Part shown: positions 17,708 through 25,528 of the stretch, piece by piece
Numbering within the stretch: the first letter of the stretch is position 1
How the letters are laid out: the number at the start of each line of letters is the position of its first letter
Notes under the pieces: model-generated
What the model saw: the letters and a program-made list of their open reading frames with translations, nothing else
Database searches by the model: none
What the model was told of the DNA's origin: nothing
Program-made: the position numbers and the translations under genes
NCBI GenBank assembly: GCA_029260755.1
Contig: JAJDCQ010000185.1
Span: 1-64,000, forward strand
DNA: 64,000 nucleotides
Direction: 5' to 3'
Source of the DNA: Planctomycetota bacterium
Lineage (GTDB): Bacteria; Planctomycetota; J058; JAJDCQ01

Positions 17708-18142
17708 TCATCGCGTCGCCGCCGGCAGCTCGCATGCCCCGTCGCGGCAGCGACCCGTCAAGCGGAGCCGGTTCCGGGCGAAGAGGCGGTAGCCCAGGTC
17801 GAGGACGTGCGAGAGACCCGGCAGGCGGGTGATCGCGACGAGCGGCCCGAAGCCGACCGCGGCATACAGCCGCCGGAACACCTCGACGCCCACGACCCAG
17901 CTCCCATCGGGGAGCCGGGCGTGCATCGCGTCCAGGAGCTCTTCCTGGGTCTTGCCGTGGGCCGCGGCCTCGAAGTCGGGGGCGGCGATGTCGGTCCAGC
18001 GGATCCGACGCCGGGTGTCGAGGCGCTCGAGCATCCGCACCTCGCGGACGCAGAGGGGGCACTCCCCGTCGAAGAACGCCTCGAGGTGCCACCCGGTGTC
18101 GACCGACCGGGCGGTCGCGTTCTCGCTCTGGTTCGTCGTCAT
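17708..18142 (-). CDS. DCC family thiol-disulfide oxidoreductase (DUF393)
   Basis: A 144-residue protein with the family signature DGECPLC near residue 28, giving a Cys-Pro-x-Cys redox pair preceded by Asp. A mixed alpha/beta body ends in GYRLFARNRLRL-x-GRC. The DCC/YuxK family is thioredoxin-like and the physiological substrate is generally unknown. The gene starts at ATG and lies 12 bases downstream of folE2 on the same strand, so the two form a likely operon. DCC genes next to folate or stress genes are common in light-induced clusters, consistent with the neighbourhood. Confidence 0.87.
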   Translation of the reverse strand: MTTNQSENATARSVDTGWHLEAFFDGECPLCVREVRMLERLDTRRRIRWTDIAAPDFEAAAHGKTQEELLDAMHARLPDGSWVVGVEVFRRLYAAVGFGPLVAITRLPGLSHVLDLGYRLFARNRLRLTGRCRDGACELPAATR

Positions 18143-18154
18143 CGTCTCGTCTCC

Positions 18155-19072
18155 TCAGGCCCGGAGCCCGCCCGGAACGCCCTTCGTCACGACGCACACC
18201 GCGTCGTGAGGATGGAGGCTCTCCAGGTGCTCGCAGCGGACCCGGTAGTCGGTGATCCGTCGATCTCGGTCGAGGGTTCGCTTCACGCGGCGCGCGGCGT
18301 CCTCGCAGAACATCGGGTTCTGCCCGTTGAGCAAGGCGAACGCCTGCTCGTCCTCACGCTTCACCGCGGCCTGGACGACCGTCCCGAGAGATTCCTCGAC
18401 CAGGCCGACGAGCTCGGGAAACTGAAGTCCCTCATCGGCGGAGTCGACCTGCACGAGGACGCGGGCCTCGCTCCGCTGACCGTGGGGCGTCGCGCAGATC
18501 GACGAAGGGCGGGCGAGCCACGCGCGAACCTCGTGGGCGGGGAGGGTGATCGCTCCGTCGAAGTCTCGGTCGAACGCTTCCTGGATGAGCTGGCGGGCCA
18601 GCGCGGCCGAGCAGGGGCAGGTGCTCGAGTAGGTCACCGTCGTGCCGAGGCGTAGGGTCAGGCCCTCGGGGGTGAGGCTCGCGGCGATCCGGATCGGGTA
18701 GGCCCGCCAGCCGGCGTGCTCGCTCACGAGCGCGGCGCGCTTGGTCATCCAGTCGAACTCGAGCTCGAGGTGGGCCTCCGTGCTCAGGTCGGCGTGGCTT
18801 TCACGCATCGAGCGGAGGAGCAGCTCGACGAGCGGCCAGTCGAGCGGACCGGACTCGAGGCCCTCCTGAAGGTGCAGGAAGAGGCGCGACATGTGGATGC
18901 CCTTGGCGTGCGGGTCGGCCAGGTCGACGAAGGCGCCGGCCCGGGCCGGCACGATCTGGGTCGATCCGTCGCCGCCGGCGAGGCGGACCGGCACCTCGAT
19001 GTGACGCATGCCGACGCGGTCGAGGGTGTCCCCGGTCCGATCCACCGTGCGGGTCTCGGCGATGTCGGGCAT
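18155..19072 (-). CDS. folE2: GTP cyclohydrolase FolE2
   Basis: A 305-residue type IB GTP cyclohydrolase that makes dihydroneopterin triphosphate from GTP, the first step to folate. Recognisable blocks are the N-terminal PDIAETR, the IEVPV strand, GIHMSRLF, the Cys-containing TYSSTCPCSAAL, HGQRSEA, and the NGQNPMFCEDAARR block near the C-terminus. This isozyme does not depend strictly on zinc and in several bacteria is induced by zinc shortage. The ATG at 19072 matches the usual N-terminus; codons upstream (for example at 19165) would add a basic extension. Its position next to a DCC protein, TspO and B12-type regulators suggests stress control, perhaps to supply a pterin or folate chromophore. 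No photolyase gene is in the window. Confidence 0.93.
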   Translation of the reverse strand: MPDIAETRTVDRTGDTLDRVGMRHIEVPVRLAGGDGSTQIVPARAGAFVDLADPHAKGIHMSRLFLHLQEGLESGPLDWPLVELLLRSMRESHADLSTEAHLELEFDWMTKRAALVSEHAGWRAYPIRIAASLTPEGLTLRLGTTVTYSSTCPCSAALARQLIQEAFDRDFDGAITLPAHEVRAWLARPSSICATPHGQRSEARVLVQVDSADEGLQFPELVGLVEESLGTVVQAAVKREDEQAFALLNGQNPMFCEDAARRVKRTLDRDRRITDYRVRCEHLESLHPHDAVCVVTKGVPGGLRA

Positions 19073-19316
19073 CGTCCGTCGCCGATGGACCGCGGTGATC
19101 GGCCGGGTGCGGGGCGCTCGCCGGCGAGATCTCAGGGCGATCCGGTCTTGAAGAGGCTGCGTCATCACTTCGCTCCGATCGAAGCGTTCGTCATAGGGGC
19201 GGCGCATGGGTCGGTCTCCGATCGGATCGAGGTCGCGGACGGGGCGGAGGGAGAGTCCGGGCCGGCCGGCGGACGCGCCCGTGGCGCGCCGCCGGCCGGT
19301 CGGTCGCGGCGTCGGC

Positions 19317-20291
19317 CTAGTAGGCGCGACGCTGGTCATGACTCGCGCCGTCCTTCGGCAGGAGGACCGAGTCGATGACGTGGATCACCCCGTTGCTCGC
19401 CTCGATGTCGGTGGCGACGATCTTCGATTCCTGGACGTAGGCGCCACCGTCCCGGGCGGCGATCGTGATGGACTCGCCCTGAAGAGTCTCGGCCGCGCCG
19501 GCGCCGAGCGCGTCCTTCGCATAGACGCGGCCCGAGACGACGTGGAACTTCAGGATCGCGACGAGCAGGTCCTTGTTCTCCGGCTTCAGCAGGCTCTCGA
19601 CGGTGCCCGCCGGCAGCTTGGCGAACGCCTCGTCGGTCGGTGCGAAGACGGTGAATGGGCCCTGGCCGTCGAGCACGTCGGCGAGACCGGCGGCGCCCGC
19701 GGCCGCGAGGAGCGTCTCGAAGGTTCCGGCGTTCTTCGCCGTCCCGACGATGCTCTCGCTCGCTGGGAGAATCACGGTGTCGATGACGTGGATGACGCCG
19801 TTGGTGCAGGCGATGTCGGTCTTGACGATCCTCGCGTTCTCGATCGCCGCGCCGCCGTGCCCGACCGTGAAGTCGAGCTTCTGGCCCTGGAGCGACGCCG
19901 CCGAGAGGCCGTCACTGACCTGGGAGGCCATCACCTTCCCGGGGATGACGTGGTAGGTGAGGATCGCGGTGAGCTGATCCTTGTTCTCGGGCTTCAGGAG
20001 AGACGCGATCGTCCCCTTCGGCAGCTTGGCGAAGGCCGCGTCGGTCGGGGCGAAGACGGTGAACGGGCCGTCACCCTTGAGGGCGTCGACCAGACCGGCG
20101 GCCTTCACGGCCGCGACGAGCGTATCGAAGCTGCCCGCGGCGACGGCCGTGTCGACGATGTCCGCTTCGTCGCTCGCGGTCTCCGACCGGTGGGCCCGGC
20201 AGCCGTCGCCGGCGATCGCGGCGGCGGGCGTGGTTCCGATGGCGAGGGTGGCGACGAGGCCACCGATGAAGAGGCGTGCGTCCATGATCAT
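19317..20291 (-). CDS. Secreted protein with two fasciclin (FAS1) domains
   Basis: A 324-residue protein starting at ATG with GAGGAAGG upstream. Residues 1-27 form a signal peptide (ending PAAAIAG). Two FAS1 domains follow, about 45-175 and 180-312, each with TVFAPTD-x-AFAKLP, a YHVIPG or FHVVSG strand, and NGVIHVID near its end. FAS1 proteins act outside the cell in adhesion, and several are light- or stress-induced. The promoter region, shared divergently with the MerR-type regulator, carries two copies of GTCAAAACGT 42 bp apart, so control by one of the regulators is likely. Confidence 0.92.
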   Translation of the reverse strand: MIMDARLFIGGLVATLAIGTTPAAAIAGDGCRAHRSETASDEADIVDTAVAAGSFDTLVAAVKAAGLVDALKGDGPFTVFAPTDAAFAKLPKGTIASLLKPENKDQLTAILTYHVIPGKVMASQVSDGLSAASLQGQKLDFTVGHGGAAIENARIVKTDIACTNGVIHVIDTVILPASESIVGTAKNAGTFETLLAAAGAAGLADVLDGQGPFTVFAPTDEAFAKLPAGTVESLLKPENKDLLVAILKFHVVSGRVYAKDALGAGAAETLQGESITIAARDGGAYVQESKIVATDIEASNGVIHVIDSVLLPKDGASHDQRRAY

Positions 20292-20334
20292 TCGTCCTTC
20301 CTCGGAGCGGGTCTGTGGCCCGCGGGCAGAAACG

Positions 20335-20386
20335 GTCAAAACGTTTGCTTCACACGAGAGGTTCTATCCAAAAACAGTCAAAACGT
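20335..20386. promoter_or_regulatory. Twin operator-like motif GTCAAAACGT
   Basis: Two identical 10-mers, GTCAAAACGT, lie at 20335-20344 and 20377-20386, exactly 42 bp apart (about four helical turns). They flank the -10-like element of the fasciclin gene and one overlaps its -35. A nine-base match, GTCAAAACG, stands upstream of the second regulator at 22303-22311 on the other strand. This is the expected layout of a repressor operator, probably for one or both MerR-type regulators. Confidence 0.55.
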
Positions 20387-20389
20387 CAA
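20362..20389 (-). promoter_or_regulatory. Putative promoter of the fasciclin gene
   Basis: On the minus strand TTGACG (20384-20389) and a GATAGA/ATAGAA element (about 20362-20368) are spaced 15-16 bases apart, some 70 bases upstream of the start codon. The stretch is AT-rich compared with the surrounding sequence. The -35 overlaps one copy of the operator-like motif. Confidence 0.35.
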
Positions 20390-20448
20390 GCGGGAAAGCT
20401 GGAGAATCTCGGCGTTGGCGCGCGCAAAGGCGGTTAACTGGTTAAGTC

Positions 20449-20477
20449 TTGTCGGATTCTGTGAAATCGGTTACTCT
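20449..20477 (+). promoter_or_regulatory. Putative promoter of the MerR-type regulator
   Basis: TTGTCG (20449-20454) and TACTCT (20472-20477) are spaced by 17 bases in an AT-richer stretch, about 60 bases upstream of the GTG start at 20536. This argues against translation starting at the TTG inside the -35. Confidence 0.35.
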
Positions 20478-20535
20478 CGCTAAAACATGCAAAACAATCA
20501 AACAGGAGCAGTCCAGGCGATCAAGCGAGGCACCC

Positions 20536-21414
20536 GTGAGAACGAATCTCTCCCCCAAGATGCTGGCCCGGGCCATCGGCGTGAGCGAGTCGTCCGTGAA
20601 GCGATGGGCCGACGAAGGCGCGATCCGCGCCGCGCGGACCAACGGCGGTCACCGGAGGATCGCGATCGCCGAGGCCGTCCGGTTCATCCGTCGCTCGAGC
20701 CTCCCGGTCATCCGCCCCGAGCTGCTCGGCGCGCCCGAGGTTTCGGAGGCTCTTCCGTCGGGCACCGCGCCGGGCTCGGACCTGGGCGACGCCGACCGCC
20801 TCCACGACTTGTTGATCGACGGGCGCTCGTTCGCCGCGCGAGGCTTGATCCTCGGGCGCTATCTCGCTGGCGCGCGGGTCGCCGCGCTCTGCGACGGTCC
20901 GATTCGCCAGGCGCTCGCTAGGATCGGCGAGCGCTGGAGGGGGACCGATGACGGCATCTTCATTGAGCACCGCGCGACCGAGATCTGCGCCCAGGCGCTC
21001 GCGGCGGTGCGCGTCACCCTCGACCCGGGCGAGGGGCCGGTCGCGGTCGGCGGCGGTGGCCCCGACGACCCCTACCGCCTCCCCTCCTCGATGGCCGCGG
21101 TCGTCCTCGAGGAGAGCGGCTTCCGGGCGGTCGATCTGGGCGCGCAGACGCCTCTGGTCTCACTTCGCCAGGGGGTCGGCGCGCATGCGGCTCGCCTCGC
21201 CTGGCTGAGCCTCAGCGCGGTCGTCGCCGATCCCGGAGTGCTCGCCCGCGGCGTCGACCGCCTGGCCCGGGAGCTCCAGGGCGACGGAGTGCGGCTGGTG
21301 GTCGGCGGGCGCGCCAGGGCCGTGCTGGGGCGGCCGCGGCGGGGCCTCTTCGTCGCCGAGTCGATGGCCGAGCTCTCCGCGTTCGCGACGGCGCTCGTCG
21401 AGGCCGACCGATGA
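20536..21414 (+). CDS. MerR-type regulator with CarH/LitR-like B12-binding domain lacking the axial His
   Basis: A 292-residue transcription regulator. Residues 5-55 are a MerR/excisionase helix-turn-helix (AIGVSESSVKRWADEG, then TNGGHRRI). Residues 85-160 form the helical cap of a cobalamin-binding module with W134-x9-E144-H145, the pattern that in CarH/LitR photoreceptors covers the upper face of adenosylcobalamin. Residues 165-285 are the Rossmann-like half. Lined up without gaps on the CarH E-x-H-x-x-G segment as I remember it, it reads D-P-Y-R-L-P, so the cobalt-ligating His is Tyr180. GTG at 20536 was chosen because it aligns with the paralogue's start and lies downstream of a promoter; an upstream TTG at 20449 is in frame but looks like part of that promoter. 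It is convergent with its paralogue and divergent from the fasciclin gene. Confidence 0.85.
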   Translation: MRTNLSPKMLARAIGVSESSVKRWADEGAIRAARTNGGHRRIAIAEAVRFIRRSSLPVIRPELLGAPEVSEALPSGTAPGSDLGDADRLHDLLIDGRSFAARGLILGRYLAGARVAALCDGPIRQALARIGERWRGTDDGIFIEHRATEICAQALAAVRVTLDPGEGPVAVGGGGPDDPYRLPSSMAAVVLEESGFRAVDLGAQTPLVSLRQGVGAHAARLAWLSLSAVVADPGVLARGVDRLARELQGDGVRLVVGGRARAVLGRPRRGLFVAESMAELSAFATALVEADR

Positions 21415-21428
21415 TGGCGCCGTCGGCT

Positions 21429-22286
21429 TCAGCTCGCTCCGAGCAGGCCCCTCGCGAAGGCGGCCAGCTCGGCCATCGTGTCGGCCCGTTCGAGGATGTC
21501 GGGGCCGAGGTCGAGTCGGTCCACCGACCGCCCGCCGAGGACGCCAGAGACGCCTCGGGTGGCGAGCCACGACGCGAGGTCGCGGATCTCGCGCGCTCGC
21601 GCCTTCGGATCGTCCACGGCGCTGACGCTCAGCCAGCAGAGCCGGGGCTCGTGCGTGGACAGGGCGTGGCGAAGCGTCGCGATCGGGGTCTCGGGTCCGA
21701 GGTTCATCGTCTGGAAGCCGACCTCCTGAAGGACGGTCGAGGCGATCATCGAGGGCAGGAGGTAAGGATCGCCGGACACCGCGGCGCCGATGGCGAGGGG
21801 CGCCTCCTCGGGCGGCTCGAAGGTGAGTCGGAGCTGGGTCAGCGCCTGGATGCAGATGTCGACGGCCCGATGCTCGATGAAGACGCCGTCCTCGCGGTCG
21901 AGCCACAGTCGCCCGATCCGGTCGAGCGCTTCGCGGACCGGGCCGTCGCCGATGGCCGCGACTCCCCGTCCCCCGAGGTAGAGGGAGAGGATCAGGCCGC
22001 GCGCCTCCGCGTCGCGGCCGTCGACGAGCGCGTCGTGCAGCTCCGACGACGGCGCGGACGCGGTCTTGCCGGCGAGGGCGCGGAGGTCCTCGAGGCCGAG
22101 CAGCTCGGGTCGGAGCACCGGCGAACGAGTGCGCCTGATGAAGCGGATGGCCTCCTCGCGCTCGATCCGGCGGTGTCCCCCGACGGTTCGCGAGGCCGGG
22201 ATCGTCCCGTCGTCGATCCAGCGCTTGACCGACGACTCGCTCACGCCGATCACGCGGGCGAAGTCGCGCGGGGACAGGACCTTCAT
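21429..22286 (-). CDS. Second MerR-type regulator with CarH/LitR-like domain lacking the axial His
   Basis: A 285-residue paralogue of the protein at 20536-21414, tail to tail with it, 14 bases apart. The helix-turn-helix reads RVIGVSESSVKRW with VGGHRRI. The cap has W128-x9-E138-H139. The usual axial-His segment reads G-D-P-Y-L-L-P, so Tyr175 replaces His, as in the other copy. It starts at ATG with GGGAG upstream. A GTCAAAACG copy lies 17 bases before the start codon, suggesting autoregulation or cross-regulation. Loss of the His in both copies suggests cobalamin-independent sensing or an altered base-off ligand mode. Light sensing is inferred from the family, not shown. Confidence 0.85.
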   Translation of the reverse strand: MKVLSPRDFARVIGVSESSVKRWIDDGTIPASRTVGGHRRIEREEAIRFIRRTRSPVLRPELLGLEDLRALAGKTASAPSSELHDALVDGRDAEARGLILSLYLGGRGVAAIGDGPVREALDRIGRLWLDREDGVFIEHRAVDICIQALTQLRLTFEPPEEAPLAIGAAVSGDPYLLPSMIASTVLQEVGFQTMNLGPETPIATLRHALSTHEPRLCWLSVSAVDDPKARAREIRDLASWLATRGVSGVLGGRSVDRLDLGPDILERADTMAELAAFARGLLGAS

Positions 22287-22302
22287 GGGCAGACTCCCGT
22301 GT

Positions 22303-22311
22303 CGTTTTGAC
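22303..22311 (-). promoter_or_regulatory. Operator-like GTCAAAACG copy before second regulator
   Basis: The plus strand reads CGTTTTGAC, so the minus strand carries GTCAAAACG. It lies between a GATAGA element (a candidate -10, also present before the fasciclin gene) and the start codon at 22286. Confidence 0.5.
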
Positions 22312-22415
22312 TGAGTCTATCCCGCGGCATGGGGTCGTTCCAGCGTGTCTACCATCAGCAGCGCTTGAAGATGCAGTCCGTCGGCGTGCCGAGGAAACCG
22401 GTTGCGTCGAACGCT

Positions 22416-23258
22416 TTAGTCGTTTCCGGAGGTCGAGCGCTCGAACGCGAACGGGATCGTGCCGACCGCCGTGCCGATCGCCGCGTCCCCGCGGGCGCCC
22501 GCCTCGAGATCGCCGCCCCCGGTGAGCGTGCGGAAGAGCCCGATCCCGAGCTCCTTCACCGTGAGGGTCGCCCGGATCGGGTGGACGGCCGAGCCGCCGG
22601 CGGGCACCTCGATCGGGCTCGGCGCCGCGAGGTCGGCGACGACCCGGTCCGCGACGGTCAGGTCGCCGTCGAGCCGCTCCACGGTGATCGGTTGCCCGCT
22701 CGGGTTGTCGATGGTGAGGTCGACCTCGACCGTCGCCTCCGTCCAGCTCGAGTCGACGACCCGGACGTCGGTCGGGCGGATCACGGGAGGGAGGACGACC
22801 GGGATCGCGCCCTCGGTGGCGAACGGCACGGTCACCGCCCCGAACGCCGTGCTCGCCCGGATGTCTCCGGCGGCCTGATAGGGAAGCTCGGCGGGGACAC
22901 CGCCGCCGCGCCCGATCCGGGCGGCGAGCTCCTCCCAGCGGACGGTCGCGGGAAGGACGAGCTCCGCGGTCGCGCCGGCCGAGAGGTCGAGCGGCGCGTC
23001 GACGCTGCCGTCGAGGAGCGTCACCTCATCGACGACGAGGGTGAGAGAGTAGCCCGCGATCTTCGCGCCGAAGCCGTTCGGGTTGTGCACGCGAAAGACG
23101 AGGTCGACCCGAACCGCCTCGAAGTCGGCGGCGGCGAAGCGGGCGGAGTCGAAGGTCACCTCGGGCTTCTTCGCGAGCCCGGCGCACCCGAGCGAGGTGA
23201 GGACGCAGGCGAGTCCCGCGACGGCGACGGCGAGAGGGCGGAGCGTGGCGCTGGGCAT
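22416..23258 (-). CDS. LEA type 2 / WHy domain lipoprotein
   Basis: A 280-residue exported protein. The N-terminus is a lipoprotein-type signal peptide with Cys following LTSLG near residue 25. The mature part contains two beta-sandwich units of WHy/LEA_2 type, recognised by VFRVHNPNGFGAKIAGYSL and by VDLTIDNPSGQPITVERLDG. Such domains occur in desiccation and stress proteins of plants and bacteria. The start is ATG with GAGGAG upstream (read on the minus strand). It is a single gene, with 129 bases separating it from the regulator. Confidence 0.82.
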   Translation of the reverse strand: MPSATLRPLAVAVAGLACVLTSLGCAGLAKKPEVTFDSARFAAADFEAVRVDLVFRVHNPNGFGAKIAGYSLTLVVDEVTLLDGSVDAPLDLSAGATAELVLPATVRWEELAARIGRGGGVPAELPYQAAGDIRASTAFGAVTVPFATEGAIPVVLPPVIRPTDVRVVDSSWTEATVEVDLTIDNPSGQPITVERLDGDLTVADRVVADLAAPSPIEVPAGGSAVHPIRATLTVKELGIGLFRTLTGGGDLEAGARGDAAIGTAVGTIPFAFERSTSGND

Positions 23259-23388
23259 ACGGATCTCCTCGAGGCGGGGGAACCAACGTCGTCGATCGGT
23301 GAGCGACTGGCTCCATCAGGCGAGGGCCGACCCGGTGACGAGGCCCGAGGCTGCCATCCTGGGCCGAGGTCCGCCAGTCGGCGCTCGG

Positions 23389-24054
23389 CTACTCGTCCGA
23401 GGCAGTCCGCCGCCGAGCGTCCCCCCCGTCCCCGTCGACGAGCCAGGGGAGGAGGCCTTCGCGGAGCGGCTCGAGGAGGGCGACGTGCTCGAGGGAGCGG
23501 ACGGTGAAGACGAGGGCGCCGAAGAGGGGACCGCTGATCCGTTTCCAGGGGACGATGCCGCGCGTCGCGGTCATCGCGGTCGCCCAGGCGATCTCGAGGA
23601 AGCCGCTCGACCGCGCCGAGTGGCGCACCGCGGCGGCGGCCGCGGCGGCGCGCCGGGCGGTCGGCTCGCCGGGGTCGCGGAGCCAGGCGCGCACGCTCTC
23701 GAGGCACGCCGCGAAGAGCTCCCGGTCCTCGGGAGCGTCGCTCCCGGAACGGAGCGGTCGGCCCTCCTCCCAGTGCGCGCGCGCGGCCCAGCTCGCGACG
23801 GCCAGGGCGGCCCGCGCAGCCACTTCCTGCCCGAGAGGGTCGAGCGCTCGGGCGAGGCCGTCGGGCTCCGTCGGGAGCGCGCGGCCAGGGTGGAGCACCG
23901 CGGCCGCCGGGTGCCCGAGCGCCGCGGCGAGGATGACGCGCTCGGGTCGAAGGGCGCCGACGCGGACGCGCTCGCGGAGCAACGTCGCCTCGTCCTCGGT
24001 CGCGCCGGTCTCGCGAAAGCGACGCTCGACCTCGCGGAGTCTCTCGTCCGTCAT
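23389..24054 (-). CDS. Hypothetical helical protein
   Basis: A 221-residue protein with no signal peptide. It is rich in Ala, Arg and Leu and predicted all-helical, with a charged N-terminal helix pair (RLREVERRFRETG) and an Ala-rich segment around residues 135-150. It starts at ATG and lies 66 bases upstream of the Kelch gene's stop on the opposite side of a short gap; both genes run on the minus strand. No family was recognised and no function is proposed. Confidence 0.55.
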   Translation of the reverse strand: MTDERLREVERRFRETGATEDEATLLRERVRVGALRPERVILAAALGHPAAAVLHPGRALPTEPDGLARALDPLGQEVAARAALAVASWAARAHWEEGRPLRSGSDAPEDRELFAACLESVRAWLRDPGEPTARRAAAAAAAVRHSARSSGFLEIAWATAMTATRGIVPWKRISGPLFGALVFTVRSLEHVALLEPLREGLLPWLVDGDGGDARRRTASDE

Positions 24055-24120
24055 GGGGGTGAGGATGGCAGTCGCCCGGCGCCCCGCGCCACGAGGCGCC
24101 TCGTCCGAGGGTGGCGACGC

Positions 24121-25203
24121 TCAGCGCGGCGGCATCGCCCACGTCCAGGTGTCGCGGAGCATGTTCTCTCGCGCGCCCGTCCCGCTGAAGAGGACCAGCT
24201 CGTCTCGGTTCGAATCGTGGACCAGGACGGCGTCGCGGCGCGCCGGGGGGCGGACCTCGGCGGCGAGCTCGACCCAGGTCTCGCCGTCCCACTCCCAGGC
24301 GTCCTCGAGCTTTTCGGCCCGCTTCTGGCCGGGCCTCTTCGCGGCGGTCCCGGAGAGGAGCACCACGGTCCCTCGCGCGGGGACGGCTGCCATCGTGTGC
24401 CCGGCGCGGGCCGGAGGCCGAGCGCTCGGGCGTCGCCGTTCCCAGCGGCCGTTCCAGGTCCAGGTCTGGTCGCTGACGCCGACGCCGGGCGCCGCGCCGC
24501 CGAAGAGGACCGCCTCGGCGCGATCGGCGTCCCAGACGAGCTGCGCGGCGATCAGCCGCGGGGGTCGCTTGCCGCCCGCGCCGCCGGCCTCGACGTCGGC
24601 GTCAATGCGGCTCCAGCGCTGCCCGTCCCAGGTCCAGGTCTCGTCGAGGTAGGACGCCGGGTCCTTCTTGCTGCGACACCCGCCGAAGACGACGGTCACC
24701 CGACGCACCGGGTCCCAGCACATCGCGTGGTAGCTCCGCGGCGACGGGCCCGGCCGAGCCTCCCGGCGGGTCCAGCTCCCGGACCACTCCCACACGGCCG
24801 GGTCGTCGCCGCGTCCCCCGAACAGGACGGCGACCTCGCGCGCGGCGTCCCAGACCAGCGACGCGCCCTGGCGCGGGCTCGGGCGGACGCCCGCGGGCGT
24901 CGCCTCGGTCCAGCGCTCGCCATCCCAGAGCCAGGTGTCGGCGAGGAGGGCCTTGCTCGAGTGGCCACCGAAGACGACGACGGCGTCCCGGACGGGATCG
25001 AAGACCGCGGCGGGGCGCATCCGGGCGAGCGGCTCCGAGCGTTCGTGGCGGAGCGTCCACGTCGTGGGGCGGGGAGCGATCGGGGAGGGGGCGGTCTCGA
25101 TGCCGACGGCGGGCTCGTTCGCGTCGGAGGCGGGCGGGTCTGACGAGTCCGAAGCCTCCCCGGCCGCCCCGACCGCGCCCGGGTCGTCGGCCGGCGCGTT
25201 CAA
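24121..25203 (-). CDS. Kelch-type beta-propeller protein
   Basis: A protein of about 360 residues. After an acidic, Ala/Asp-rich N-terminal 45 residues come six Kelch-like blades, each with a VVFGG or VLFGG strand followed by a DTW-x-WDG-x-RW turn. Examples are near residues 77, 127, 172, 238 and 340. Such propellers usually bind proteins or glycans. The start is uncertain: the only start near the open-frame limit is TTG at 25203 with no clear ribosome site, and an in-frame stop lies at 25252-25254. A later start is possible. No signal peptide was seen, so the location is unclear. Confidence 0.75.
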   Translation of the reverse strand: MNAPADDPGAVGAAGEASDSSDPPASDANEPAVGIETAPSPIAPRPTTWTLRHERSEPLARMRPAAVFDPVRDAVVVFGGHSSKALLADTWLWDGERWTEATPAGVRPSPRQGASLVWDAAREVAVLFGGRGDDPAVWEWSGSWTRREARPGPSPRSYHAMCWDPVRRVTVVFGGCRSKKDPASYLDETWTWDGQRWSRIDADVEAGGAGGKRPPRLIAAQLVWDADRAEAVLFGGAAPGVGVSDQTWTWNGRWERRRPSARPPARAGHTMAAVPARGTVVLLSGTAAKRPGQKRAEKLEDAWEWDGETWVELAAEVRPPARRDAVLVHDSNRDELVLFSGTGARENMLRDTWTWAMPPR

Positions 25204-25528
25204 CGCGAGGGGGGGATCGAGCCGAGAATCGCAGATGTCCGGCGGCCGACGCTACCGGCCCCGCTCATCGCGGGCGATCCTGGACGGGGCTCCCCGATCC
25301 GAGCCTCCAGAAAAAACCCGAGACGGCTCTGGCGTCATCGGCCCGATCATGAGATGATTCCGACCAGCGCTCCGGAGCCTGGCTCCGTTCGAGCGCCACT
25401 TGACGGGCCCATCCGGGCCTGGGACGGCGGCCGCCGGCAACCCTCGTTCCCTCCTTTCTTTGCTCTCTCTAGCCGGACGAGCACGCGGGTTCCCGCCCTT
25501 GGCGGGACCTCCGCTAGAAAATCATTCA
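25204..25528. other. Leader region between Kelch gene and helicase
   Basis: About 325 bases with no convincing gene. It contains a short A-rich run at about 25310-25316, a polypyrimidine tract around 25450-25475 and a small hairpin at 25491-25507 just before the helicase start. It may hold promoters for the divergent genes and a structured 5' leader for rhlE. Confidence 0.5.
25491..25507 (+). promoter_or_regulatory. Hairpin in the 5' leader of rhlE
   Basis: TCCCGCC, a CTT loop and GGCGGGA form a perfect 7-bp stem ending 21 bases before the ATG. The helicase has no good Shine-Dalgarno sequence, so folding near the start could affect translation. DEAD-box helicases of this type are often cold-regulated through their leaders. 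Confidence 0.35.

Noticed and set aside
20449-20535. N-terminal extension of the first MerR-type regulator from TTG 20449
   Set aside because: The TTG lies in a -35-like element, has no ribosome site, and the paralogue has no such extension.
24200-24225. GGTTCGAATC-like string resembling a tRNA T-loop
   Set aside because: It lies inside the Kelch gene with no acceptor stem or anticodon arm around it.
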